A stretch of DNA of 64,000 nucleotides from NCBI RefSeq assembly GCF_012726195.1, contig NZ_JAASAF010000004.1, forward strand, positions 374,027 through 438,026, written 5' to 3'. Shown here piece by piece: positions 8,498 through 17,705 of this stretch; positions within the stretch are counted from its first letter, which is position 1; every line of letters begins with the position of its first letter. The DNA comes from Rhodococcus sp. HNM0563. GTDB taxonomy: Bacteria > Actinomycetota > Actinomycetes > Mycobacteriales > Mycobacteriaceae. Made by a program: the position numbers and the translations under genes. The notes beneath the pieces were generated by a model. That model ran no database searches. It saw only the letters and a program-made list of their open reading frames with translations, and was not told the DNA's origin.

Positions 8498-9967
8498 TCA
8501 GAGTGCAGGCTCTGCGACGAGCTTGGTCTCCAGGTACTCCTCGAACCCGGCGAGGCCCATCTCGCGGCCGATGCCGGACTGCTTGTATCCGCCGAACGGC
8601 GCGTCGGCGGCGTACCAGATGCCGCCGTTGACGCCGAGGGTGCCGGTGCGGACACCCGCGACGACGCGTGCGATGCGATCGGGGTCGGTGCCGTAGACCG
8701 CACCGGAAAGTCCGTAGGGGGAGTCGTTCGCGATGCGGACCGCGTCGTCGTCGCCGTCGTGGGGCAGGATCACCAGCACCGGACCGAAGATTTCTTCCTG
8801 CGCGGTACGGGCGGAGTTGTCGAGACCCGAGATCAGGGTGGGTTCGACGAAGAAGCCGCGGTCGTGCTCGGTGGGCCGTCCGCCGCCGACCACGACCGTG
8901 CCGCCCTCCTCGACGGCAAGACGGATGTAGCCCTCGACGCGGTCGCGCTGTCGGGCCGATATCAAAGGCCCGCAGATGGTGCCGGAGTCGCGGGGGTCAC
9001 CGGGGCGCAGCCCCTGCAGTGTCTTCGCGGTGGCTTCGACGGCTTCGTCGTAGCGGGCGCGTGGCACCAGAAGACGCGTGGTGATGGCGCAACCTTGGCC
9101 GGCATGGGTGCATACCGTGAACGCCGCCATGGAGCATGCCGCGCGGAGATCGGCGTCGTCGAGTACGACGAATGCGGACTTGCCGCCGAGTTCGAGAAAG
9201 ACCTTCTTGAGCGACTCGGATGCAGCCCGCATCACCGATTTGCCCGTGGCGGTGGAGCCTGTGAACGAGATCAGGTCCACCCGTGGGTCCTCGGAGAGCA
9301 GGGCGCCGATGCGGTGGTCGCTCGAGGTCACGATATTGAGGACACCGGCGGGGATGTCGGTCTCCTCGGCGGCGATCCTGCCGATCAGGGCTGCGCACCA
9401 GGGGGTATCGGGTGCAGGTTTGAGCACGACGGTGTTACCTGCGGCGAGCGCAGGCCCGATCTTCGCGAAGTTGATCTGGTGCGGGAAGTTCCACGGGGTG
9501 ATCGCGCCGACCACGCCGGTGGCTTCCTTGAGCAGGTACCGGTGGGTGGGAATGCCCATGGGGGAGGCGTTGCCGAGATCTTGCTTCCACGAATAGTTCT
9601 CGGCGAGGTCGGCGAACCACAGCAGGTCGTCGACAGGTCCTTCGAGATGAGCGGCGGCAGTCAGGAACCGGGGCGCACCCACTTCCGCGATCGTGATCTC
9701 TCGCAGTTCCTCGATGTGGCCGCGGATGGCGTCGCGGAGTTGGCGCAGGCAGTGTGCGCGGAAGGTGTGGTCGCGGGACCAGTCGGTGTGGTCGAACGCG
9801 CGGCGGGCCGCGTCGATCGCAGCGTCGAGATCGGCAGGGGTGCCGTCGGCCGCGTGGCCGAGCACCTCCTCGGTGGTGGGGTCGAACACCTCGAATGTGC
9901 CGCCGCTACCTGGGACGAGTTTTCCGTCGATCAGGAGCGTGGAACTGTCGGTCGGGCGCAATGTCAT
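8498..9967 (-). CDS. Aldehyde dehydrogenase (AldA-like)
   Basis: 489 residues. NAD-binding segment TPWNFPHQINFAKIGPALAAGNTVVLKPAP, FTGSTATGK, general base Glu in FLELGGKSAFVV, and catalytic Cys in HAGQGCAITTR; C-terminal PFGGYKQSGIGREMG. Oxidises an aldehyde to the acid with NAD(P). It is the first gene of the six-gene leftward operon ending at 4330. Its promoter (9968-10100) contains a near-perfect copy of the operator found at the CYP51-operon TetR gene (see 9985-10002), so it is probably co-regulated with that operon. Equivalent in place to aldA (Rv0768) of M. tuberculosis. Confidence 0.92.
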   Translation of the reverse strand: MTLRPTDSSTLLIDGKLVPGSGGTFEVFDPTTEEVLGHAADGTPADLDAAIDAARRAFDHTDWSRDHTFRAHCLRQLRDAIRGHIEELREITIAEVGAPRFLTAAAHLEGPVDDLLWFADLAENYSWKQDLGNASPMGIPTHRYLLKEATGVVGAITPWNFPHQINFAKIGPALAAGNTVVLKPAPDTPWCAALIGRIAAEETDIPAGVLNIVTSSDHRIGALLSEDPRVDLISFTGSTATGKSVMRAASESLKKVFLELGGKSAFVVLDDADLRAACSMAAFTVCTHAGQGCAITTRLLVPRARYDEAVEATAKTLQGLRPGDPRDSGTICGPLISARQRDRVEGYIRLAVEEGGTVVVGGGRPTEHDRGFFVEPTLISGLDNSARTAQEEIFGPVLVILPHDGDDDAVRIANDSPYGLSGAVYGTDPDRIARVVAGVRTGTLGVNGGIWYAADAPFGGYKQSGIGREMGLAGFEEYLETKLVAEPAL

Positions 9968-9984
9968 CAGACGATTCCCTCACG

Positions 9985-10002
9985 TTCTGGACAGGTGTCT
10001 GG
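9985..10002. promoter_or_regulatory. TetR-type operator at the aldehyde dehydrogenase promoter
   Basis: TTCTGGACAGGTGTCTGG, 18 bases upstream of the ATG at 9967. Read on the other strand it is CCAGACACCTGTCCAGAA, differing by one base from the site at 12948-12965 and by two from the site at 23050-23067. The near-palindromic core GACA-NN-TGTC is typical of TetR dimers. It is followed by CTATAGT, which may be part of the promoter. Confidence 0.7.
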
Positions 10003-10100
10003 ACTATAGTTCGGCACGCTGTGAGAACGCAATGGTTCGAGTGGATGTTGTTACGGGGGAGCCGGATACACCGGGGGGAGTGTGCAGGCGTTCGGGCTCG

Positions 10101-10931
10101 TCAGAACACTCGCATGCCGAGGCGGCGTCGTGTGCGCATGTCGACGAGATAGCAGTGCCACAACAGGCGCCAGACGTGCGGGGTCGCCCGGTGGACGGCG
10201 CGCATCGTCCGCAGATATCTGTCGAATCGTCGTTGATCGTCGGCAGTCCAGTCGTAGTGCATGGCCTTCCGGAACTCCGGTGGCAACGCTCCCCGGGTGA
10301 TCAACTCGAAATCTCGTCCGAGGATCTTGTGTGCGGCCCGTCCTGCGCGGCCGAGTCGCACTTCGAGGAAACTCAGATTGCACAGACGAGTGAGATACCC
10401 GCGGACCTCGTCGTTCATGGAGATCCGGTCCACGCCCTCGATCCAGAGCGCGTCGTACTCGTCCCGGGTGCGCGGCCAGGACTCGGGACGCACATTCAGG
10501 GTGGTGCCCAGGGTGATGCCGTCGCGCAGGACGTTGCGGTATTCGGCTTCGGTCAGTGGGCCGTGCAGGAATTCGTGCTGGTCGATGAAGTACTTCAACA
10601 GGCACACCGCTACCCAGAGCTGCAGCTTCGGTGAGTTCGCGCTGTACGCGACGTCGGCGTTCGGTTCGGACACGACGTGGGCGTGGATCTTCCGCACGGT
10701 CTCGCGCAGGTAGTCGCGGTCGGATTCGGTGCCGAACACCGCCACTGCCAGATATGTCCCTGTCGTGCGGGCGCGTTTGACGGGATGCAGGTCGGCGCGA
10801 CCGGAGTCGACGGAGCTGTCGACGACGCCCTGGCCGACGGCGGGATCTGCCAGCTGCATGATCACGTTGGCTGCGTTGATCGTCCCGCCGAGTGGGGAAA
10901 CGAGATCACCGACCGACTCGATTGTGCGCAC
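10101..10931 (-). CDS. MpaB-type oxygenase (DUF2236 family)
   Basis: 276 residues with the DUF2236 landmarks: NAANVIMQLADPAVGQGVVD, HPVKRARTTGTYLAVAVFGT, HAHV, LWVAVCLLKYFI, and a C-terminal Arg-rich tail (RTRRRLGMRVF). The family includes latex-clearing protein and the ER oxygenase MpaB, which cleave prenyl double bonds using haem, so a role in terpenoid side-chain attack is attractive in this neighbourhood, but no substrate can be assigned. It lies 32 bases downstream of a TetR gene on the same strand, with which it is probably co-transcribed. Confidence 0.8.
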   Translation of the reverse strand: MRTIESVGDLVSPLGGTINAANVIMQLADPAVGQGVVDSSVDSGRADLHPVKRARTTGTYLAVAVFGTESDRDYLRETVRKIHAHVVSEPNADVAYSANSPKLQLWVAVCLLKYFIDQHEFLHGPLTEAEYRNVLRDGITLGTTLNVRPESWPRTRDEYDALWIEGVDRISMNDEVRGYLTRLCNLSFLEVRLGRAGRAAHKILGRDFELITRGALPPEFRKAMHYDWTADDQRRFDRYLRTMRAVHRATPHVWRLLWHCYLVDMRTRRRLGMRVF

Positions 10932-10963
10932 GCTTCCTCCATCTGATGACGACTGTGATCAGT

Positions 10964-11563
10964 TTACGTCGGTGTCGCCGGAGTGGGGGCGGGTAGGTGG
11001 GACAATGCGCCCTCGACCACGGATTCGTAGATGCGATCCAACGCGATCTCGTCGCCCAGGAAGCCGCTGCTTTCGAGGACTGCGAACCCGTGCAGGGCCG
11101 AGAACATCCCGATCGTGACCTCGAGTGCGTGCTCTTCCGGGACTCCGCACGAGGTCAGCATCGATCCCAGTGCGCCATTCGCGTCCAGTCCGGCGGTGAT
11201 GAGCGACTCCCGGTCGACCGGCGCAGAAGTCAATGCCTGATAGCGGCGGGGATGTGCTGTCGCCCAGGCGCGATGCGCATCGATCAACGCCCGCAGGCCG
11301 TCGCGCCCGCTGCGCCCCATCGCGACGTCGCGCAGGTGGCGTCCGAGGTCCGTCATCGCGCGCGCCTGTACTGCGGCGCGGACGTCGTCGAGGCCCCGTA
11401 CGTGGTTGTAGAGCGAGGCGGCGACGATGCCGAGGCGGCTCGACAGGGTGCTCATCGAGAGTTGTTCCCATCCGGCCTCGTCGACCGCATCGATCGCGGC
11501 ATCGATCACCTTGTCGCGGGTGAGGGTTCGTCGCCTGACCGGTCGGGAATTGTCACGTGCCAT
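10964..11563 (-). CDS. TetR/AcrR family regulator
   Basis: 199 residues. N-terminal helix-turn-helix at about residues 13-58 (DKVIDAAIDAVDEAGWEQLSM, LSSRLGIVAASLYNHV), then a ligand-binding domain containing HRAWATAHPRRYQALT and MFSALHGFAVLESSGF, typical of the WHG/TetR_C subgroup. It is divergent from the P450 gene at 11668 and followed by the MpaB-like gene. An imperfect palindrome CTACA-N10-TGTAG stands in the divergent gap and is a candidate operator. Likely a local repressor of both units; the ligand is unknown. Confidence 0.87.
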   Translation of the reverse strand: MARDNSRPVRRRTLTRDKVIDAAIDAVDEAGWEQLSMSTLSSRLGIVAASLYNHVRGLDDVRAAVQARAMTDLGRHLRDVAMGRSGRDGLRALIDAHRAWATAHPRRYQALTSAPVDRESLITAGLDANGALGSMLTSCGVPEEHALEVTIGMFSALHGFAVLESSGFLGDEIALDRIYESVVEGALSHLPAPTPATPT

Positions 11564-11586
11564 GAATTCAGTCTAAGGGGCTTACG

Positions 11587-11606
11587 CTACAAACGAAGAT
11601 ATGTAG
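11587..11606. promoter_or_regulatory. Candidate operator between TetR and P450 genes
   Basis: CTACA (11587-11591) and TGTAG (11602-11606) form an inverted repeat with a 10-base gap, 24 bases upstream of the TetR start and 61 bases upstream of the P450 start. The surrounding 11564-11667 gap is AT-rich relative to the genes and must carry both divergent promoters. Confidence 0.4.
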
Positions 11607-11667
11607 TTTATAAGTGATGACTGTTCGTCACCTTCGAATCCGAGCCGTTCCAGCGTGAGGCGCAACC

Positions 11668-12891
11668 ATGACGACTTCCCGTACTGATCTGAAGAATCCC
11701 GATCTCTACACCGAGGGGGTTCCGCACGCTTTCTTCGACGACCTCCGCAGGCACTGCCCGGTGTACTGGCAGCCCGAAGACGACGGGCCCGGATACTGGG
11801 CGGTGACCCGGCACGCCGACGTCATCGCCGTCTCCCGCGAGACGACCTTCTCGGCCGCGATGGGATCCACCCAGATCGACGAGTTCGACGAGGAGACCCG
11901 ACTCAAACAGGCCTCCATGCTTCTCAATCTCGACCCACCCGACCACACCCGACTGCGTCAGCTCGTCAGCCGAGGGTTCACCCCGCGCGTGATCAAGCAG
12001 CTCGAAGGTCATATTCGCGACATCTGTACGCGCGTGGTCGACGACCTCATCGAGGCGGGCAGTGACGGTCGGGTGGTCGATTTCGTCCCGCTCGCGGCCG
12101 CGCCGCTTCCGCTCGAAGTGATCGCCGCTCTGCTCGGCGCGCCCACCGAAGACGTCGGGAAACTCTACGACTGGTCCAACAGGATGATCGGCTGGGACGA
12201 CCCCGAGTACGGCAGCACCCGCGAGGACGGTGAACTCGCTGCGGCCGAGGTCTTCCTCTATGCCAACGAGATCGCCGCGCAGCGACGTGTCGAGCCTCGC
12301 GACGACATCGTCACCAGGCTCGTCACTCCCGACGAGCACGGTGACACGCTCTCCGAGATGGAGTTCGATATGTTCTTCGTCCTTCTCGTGATCGCGGGGA
12401 ACGAGACGACCCGCAACGCGATCTCCGGCGGGATGCAGGCCTTCATGGACCACCCCGGTCAATGGCGACGGCTCCAGGGCGAGCTCGAACTCCTGCCGAG
12501 CGCGGTCGAGGAGGTCCTGCGCTGGGTCAGTCCCGTCATCGGGTTCCGCCGCACACCCACCTGCCCGGCCGCGATCGGGGACCAGGAGGTCGCTCGGGGG
12601 GACAAGGTGGTGGTCTACTACCCGAGCGCCAACCGTGACGCGGACGTGTTCGACGACCCCCACGTCTTCGATATCGCACGCAGTGACAACCCGCACGTGG
12701 CATTCGGCGGTACCGGCGTGCATTTCTGTCTCGGTGCGCACCTTGCGCGTCTCGAGTTGAAGATCATGTTCGAGACTCTCGCGACGCGGCTCGACCGGAT
12801 CGAACCGGCCGGACCTGCGCGGCGTCTGCGGTCGAACTTCATCAACGGAATCAAGGCCATGCCGGTGCGGATCTATCCGCGCCAGGGGTGA
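11668..12891 (+). CDS. Cytochrome P450 (CYP124/125/142-like)
   Basis: 407 residues. I-helix oxygen-binding region VIAGNETTRNAISGG, K-helix EEVLRW (E-x-x-R) and haem-binding FGGTGVHFCLGAHLAR with the thiolate Cys. N-terminal FFDDLRRHCPVYWQPE, MLLNLDPPDHTRLRQLVSRGFTPR and the C-terminal NGIKAMPVR pattern recall the mycobacterial CYP124/125/142 group that hydroxylates methyl-branched lipid or sterol side chains; the exact subfamily is not certain. Divergent from a TetR gene and 52 bases ahead of a second TetR gene on the same strand. Confidence 0.88.
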   Translation: MTTSRTDLKNPDLYTEGVPHAFFDDLRRHCPVYWQPEDDGPGYWAVTRHADVIAVSRETTFSAAMGSTQIDEFDEETRLKQASMLLNLDPPDHTRLRQLVSRGFTPRVIKQLEGHIRDICTRVVDDLIEAGSDGRVVDFVPLAAAPLPLEVIAALLGAPTEDVGKLYDWSNRMIGWDDPEYGSTREDGELAAAEVFLYANEIAAQRRVEPRDDIVTRLVTPDEHGDTLSEMEFDMFFVLLVIAGNETTRNAISGGMQAFMDHPGQWRRLQGELELLPSAVEEVLRWVSPVIGFRRTPTCPAAIGDQEVARGDKVVVYYPSANRDADVFDDPHVFDIARSDNPHVAFGGTGVHFCLGAHLARLELKIMFETLATRLDRIEPAGPARRLRSNFINGIKAMPVRIYPRQG

Positions 12892-12943
12892 ATTCATTCG
12901 TGCGCAGGTCGACGACCATTGCCGGACGATGGTTACCGTAGTA

Positions 12944-13528
12944 ATGTCCAGACACGTGTCCAGAAATGTGAATCTAGAATCCACCCGACGTCGGCTCACC
13001 GAACGTCAGGCCGACACCGTGCAACGGCTTACGCAGGCCGCTGTCGAGGTGTTGGGTGAAGAGGGATTCGCAGGTCTGACCGTGCGCATCGTCGCGGCAC
13101 GCGCCGGCGTCGCTCCCGCGACTGCGTACACGTACTTCTCCTCCAAGGAACACCTTGTTGCGGAGGTCTTCTGGCGCCGACTCGCCGCTGCGCCGGTCGA
13201 AGAGTCCGACCAGTCGGATCGGGTCGATCGCGTCGTGGCGGTGCTGCGGAGCGTTGCGTTGCTCATGGCCGACGAACCGGAGCTTGCCGCTGCGGTCACG
13301 AGTGCGCTGCTCGGCCGCGACCCCGACGTCGAGCATCTGCGTGCACGAATCGGTCTCGACATCCGCGAAAGGCTGTCCACCGCGCTCGGAGACGCGCCCG
13401 ACCCCGACGAGCTCGAGGCGCTCGAACTGCTCTACGCCGGTGCGCTCGTGCGCGCGGGAATGGGTTACGGAACATACGAAAAGCTTGCCGACAGGCTGGA
13501 AATCTCGGCCCGACTGTTATTGGAGTGA
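12944..13528 (+). CDS. TetR/AcrR regulator heading the CYP51 operon
   Basis: About 195 residues. Helix-turn-helix: TVQRLTQAAVEVLGEEGFAGL and AARAGVAPATAYTYFSSKEHLVAEVFW. It precedes the P450 gene by only 3 bases, so it is the first gene of the rightward operon that ends with the cholesterol-oxidase-like gene. In-frame starts are ATG 12929, ATG 12944, GTG 12956 and GTG 12968; none has a strong ribosome site, and the operator 12948-12965 covers the region, so translation may begin at GTG 12968 on a leaderless message. It occupies the place of Rv0767c beside cyp123 in M. tuberculosis. Probable repressor of the operators at 9985, 12948 and 23050. Confidence 0.85.
   Translation: MSRHVSRNVNLESTRRRLTERQADTVQRLTQAAVEVLGEEGFAGLTVRIVAARAGVAPATAYTYFSSKEHLVAEVFWRRLAAAPVEESDQSDRVDRVVAVLRSVALLMADEPELAAAVTSALLGRDPDVEHLRARIGLDIRERLSTALGDAPDPDELEALELLYAGALVRAGMGYGTYEKLADRLEISARLLLE
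12948..12965. promoter_or_regulatory. TetR-type operator at the CYP51 operon
   Basis: CCAGACACGTGTCCAGAA, with the perfect 10-base core palindrome GACACGTGTC at 12951-12960. It overlaps the possible start codons of the adjacent TetR gene, as expected for autoregulation of a short-leader transcript. Near-identical sites lie at 9985-10002 and 23050-23067. Confidence 0.75.
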
Positions 13529-13531
13529 TCC

Positions 13532-14758
13532 ATGATCCAGGCTCCCTCGGAGTCCGTATCGATCGACCCACCCACGTTCGATCCCTACGACTACGCCTTC
13601 CACGAGAACCCCTACCCGACCTATCGTCGACTGCGTGAGGAGGCACCGCTCTACTACAACCCCGACCTGAACTTCTGGGCGTTGTCCCGGCACGCCGACG
13701 TCGTCGCCGGTTTCCGTGACAACGCACGGTTGTCCAGCGCGAACGGCGTCTCACTCGATCCCGCCGCATACGGGCGCAACGCCCACAAGGTGATGTCGTT
13801 CCTCGCGATGGACGACCCGAGGCATATGCGCATGCGGCAACTCGTATCGAAGGGTTTCACCCCGCGGCGGGTTGCGGAACTACAGGAGCGGACTCTCGAA
13901 CTCACCCTCGGGCATCTCGAACCCGCCCTTGCCGGAGGAGAATTCGATTGGATCACCGACTTCGCGGCCAAGTTGCCGATGGACGTGATCTCCGAGCTCA
14001 TGGGAGTTCCCGAGGCCGATCGCGCCGAGATCCGACGACTCGCGGATCTCGTCGTGCACCGGGACGAGGGTGTGCTCGACGTCCCCGTCTCGGCGATGGA
14101 AGCATCGCTGCACCTCGTGGGCTACTACGCCGACATGATCGCGGAGCGTCGGAAGTCGCCGACCGCCGACCTCACCTCCGCGCTGCTCGACGCCGAGATC
14201 GACGGCGACCGGCTCGACGACGACGAGATCATCGGATTCATGTTCCTGATGGTGGTGGCCGGAAACGAAACCACCACCAAACTTCTCGGCAACGCGCTCT
14301 ACTGGGGCGCGAAGAACAAGAGCGAAGTGTCGCAGGTGCTTTCGGATCCGCAGCGCGCGCCCGAATGGGTCGAGGAAACCCTCCGATACGACACCTCGAG
14401 TCAGCTCGTTGCGCGTACCGCCGTCGCGGACATCGACCTGCACGGCGCCACCATCCGCTCCGGCGACAAAGTGCTGCTTCTCATCGGATCCGCCAACCGC
14501 GACTCCGAGGTGTTCGACGACGCCGACGAGTTCCGGCTCGGCCGCAACGCGTCCGGGAAACTCGCGAGTTTCGGTGCGGGAGTGCATTTCTGTCTCGGAG
14601 CCCACCTCGCGCGCCTCGAAGCCAACATCGCCCTCGAACAGTTCGCGCGTCGGGTCGCCGACTACGAGATCGACTTCGACCGCTCCGAGCGGGTCCACTC
14701 CACCAATGTGCGCGGCTTCGCCGCCCTCCCCATGAAAGTGACGGAGCGACATGCCTAG
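13532..14758 (+). CDS. Cytochrome P450 (CYP123-like by position)
   Basis: 408 residues. I-helix VVAGNETTTKLLGNA, K-helix EETLRYDTSS (E-x-x-R), haem ligand loop FGAGVHFCLGAHLARLE. N-terminal FDPYDYAFHENPYPTYRRLREEAPLYYN and AMDDPRHMRMRQLVSKGFTPRR are standard class I bacterial P450 features, needing a ferredoxin such as that at 16945. The gene lies between the TetR gene and an SDR/CYP51 pair, the same order as cyp123 (Rv0766c) in M. tuberculosis. It overlaps the SDR gene by 8 bases. The substrate is unknown; sterol-like by context. Confidence 0.88.
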   Translation: MIQAPSESVSIDPPTFDPYDYAFHENPYPTYRRLREEAPLYYNPDLNFWALSRHADVVAGFRDNARLSSANGVSLDPAAYGRNAHKVMSFLAMDDPRHMRMRQLVSKGFTPRRVAELQERTLELTLGHLEPALAGGEFDWITDFAAKLPMDVISELMGVPEADRAEIRRLADLVVHRDEGVLDVPVSAMEASLHLVGYYADMIAERRKSPTADLTSALLDAEIDGDRLDDDEIIGFMFLMVVAGNETTTKLLGNALYWGAKNKSEVSQVLSDPQRAPEWVEETLRYDTSSQLVARTAVADIDLHGATIRSGDKVLLLIGSANRDSEVFDDADEFRLGRNASGKLASFGAGVHFCLGAHLARLEANIALEQFARRVADYEIDFDRSERVHSTNVRGFAALPMKVTERHA

Positions 14759-15532
14759 ATTCGAGCCACACCCCGAGCGTCGCCCTGCACTCGTCAGCGG
14801 CGCGTCGTCGGGAATCGGGACGGCCACCGCCTACGCGCTCGCCGAACTCGGTCACCCGGTCGCGCTCGGCGCCCGCCGCGTCGAGGAGTGCGAAGCGATC
14901 GCCGAGAAGATCCGTGCCGAAGGCGGTGAAGCCTTCGCCCACTATCTCGACGTGTCGTCGACCGACTCCGTCGATACGTTCGTCGCGGCAGCAGAGGATG
15001 CACTCGGAGCCACCGAGATCGTCGTCTCCGGCGCAGGCGACATGGACTTCTCACTGGTCCACGAGATGGACACGGACCGGTTCGAGTTCCAGGTGAACGT
15101 GCATCTGAACGGCACGCAACGCCTCGCGCGGCGCGTGCTTCCGGGAATGATCGAACGCAAGCGCGGCGACTTCGTCGTGATCGGATCGGACTGCGCCGAC
15201 GTTCCTCGTCCGCGGATGGGCGCCTATGTGGCGGCGAAGACCGGTCTCGAAGCCCTCGTCGTCCAACTGCGGATGGAACTCGAAGGCACCGGGGTGCGTG
15301 CGTCCACTGTCCGGCCCGGTCCCACCCAGACCGGCGCGGGAATGACAGCGGCGGCCGAGGTCGTCGGCCCGCTCCTCGAGGACTGGGAGCGCTGGGGCTT
15401 CGCCCGGCACCCGTATTTCCTCCGTGCGTCGGATATCGCGGCCGCGGCAGCGAGCGTGGTCTCGGTCCCGCGCGGAGCCCACATCGTGCTCGTCGAAGTG
15501 CAGCCCGAAGCGCCTTTGCGGAAGGAAGACAA

Positions 15533-15536
<4 letters not shown>
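14751..15536 (+). CDS. SDR family oxidoreductase
   Basis: 261 residues. Cofactor motif VSGASSGIGTATAYAL, VVSGAGD in place of the usual NNAG, catalytic Ser region FVVIGSDCAD, YVAAK catalytic pair, and RPGPTQTG after it. Likely an NAD(P)-dependent alcohol or ketone oxidoreductase for a P450 product. Translationally coupled at both ends (8-base overlap with the P450; ATG of cyp51 at 15533 inside its last codons). It stands where Rv0765c stands beside cyp51 in M. tuberculosis. Confidence 0.88.
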
Positions 15537-17139
<1,603 letters not shown>

Positions 17140-17153
17140 CTCCAGGAGACACC

Positions 17154-17705
17154 ATGTCCACGTTCGACCGTGCAGAGCTCGACGAGATGATTTCCCGATG
17201 GATCGACGCCAACAAGCGGGCCGAGGAGGCGGGTGATTGGAAGCCCCTGGCCGAGATGTACACCGAAGATGCCACCTACGGGTGGAACTACGGTCCCAAG
17301 GACGACTTCATGGCCGTCGGCCGGGACGAGATCCGCGAGTTCGCGTTGGGCCAGGAGATGCGTGGTCTGGAAGGGTGGGAGTACCCCTACCAGCAGCTGA
17401 TCGTCGACGACCGCAGCGGCGACGTGATCGGCATGTGGAAGCAGATCGCCGACGCGAAGCGCGACAACGGCGAGCGCTACTCGGTGCACGGCATCGGTGG
17501 CAGCTGGTTCCGTTACGGCGGGAACTTCCAGTGGTCGTGGCAGCGCGATTTCTTCGATTTCGGAAACGTGTCGCACCTGTTCCTCGAGATGATCACCGAC
17601 GGGGCGCTGTCCGACGGCATGAACAAGCGTATCGAGCGTTCCACGTCCGGAAAGCGTCTACCCGGCTGGTACCCCGCGGGCCAGGCTCCGGTATCCCTGT
17701 GGTGA
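17154..17705 (+). CDS. NTF2-like (SnoaL/ketosteroid-isomerase fold) protein
   Basis: 183 residues. Starts MSTFDRAELDEMISRW with AGGAGAC 6 bases upstream. Aromatic-rich cone-fold pattern: AEMYTEDATYGWNYGPKDDFMAVGRDEIREF, then WEYPYQQLIVDD and GGSWFRYGGNFQWSWQRDFFDFG. NTF2-fold proteins bind hydrophobic ligands and include steroid delta-isomerases, but the catalytic Tyr/Asp pair of ketosteroid isomerase cannot be assigned here. It sits between the CYP51 ferredoxin and an unknown protein with a GTGA overlap. Rv0762c, a similar-sized hypothetical protein, is in the same relative place in M. tuberculosis. Confidence 0.8.
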   Translation: MSTFDRAELDEMISRWIDANKRAEEAGDWKPLAEMYTEDATYGWNYGPKDDFMAVGRDEIREFALGQEMRGLEGWEYPYQQLIVDDRSGDVIGMWKQIADAKRDNGERYSVHGIGGSWFRYGGNFQWSWQRDFFDFGNVSHLFLEMITDGALSDGMNKRIERSTSGKRLPGWYPAGQAPVSLW

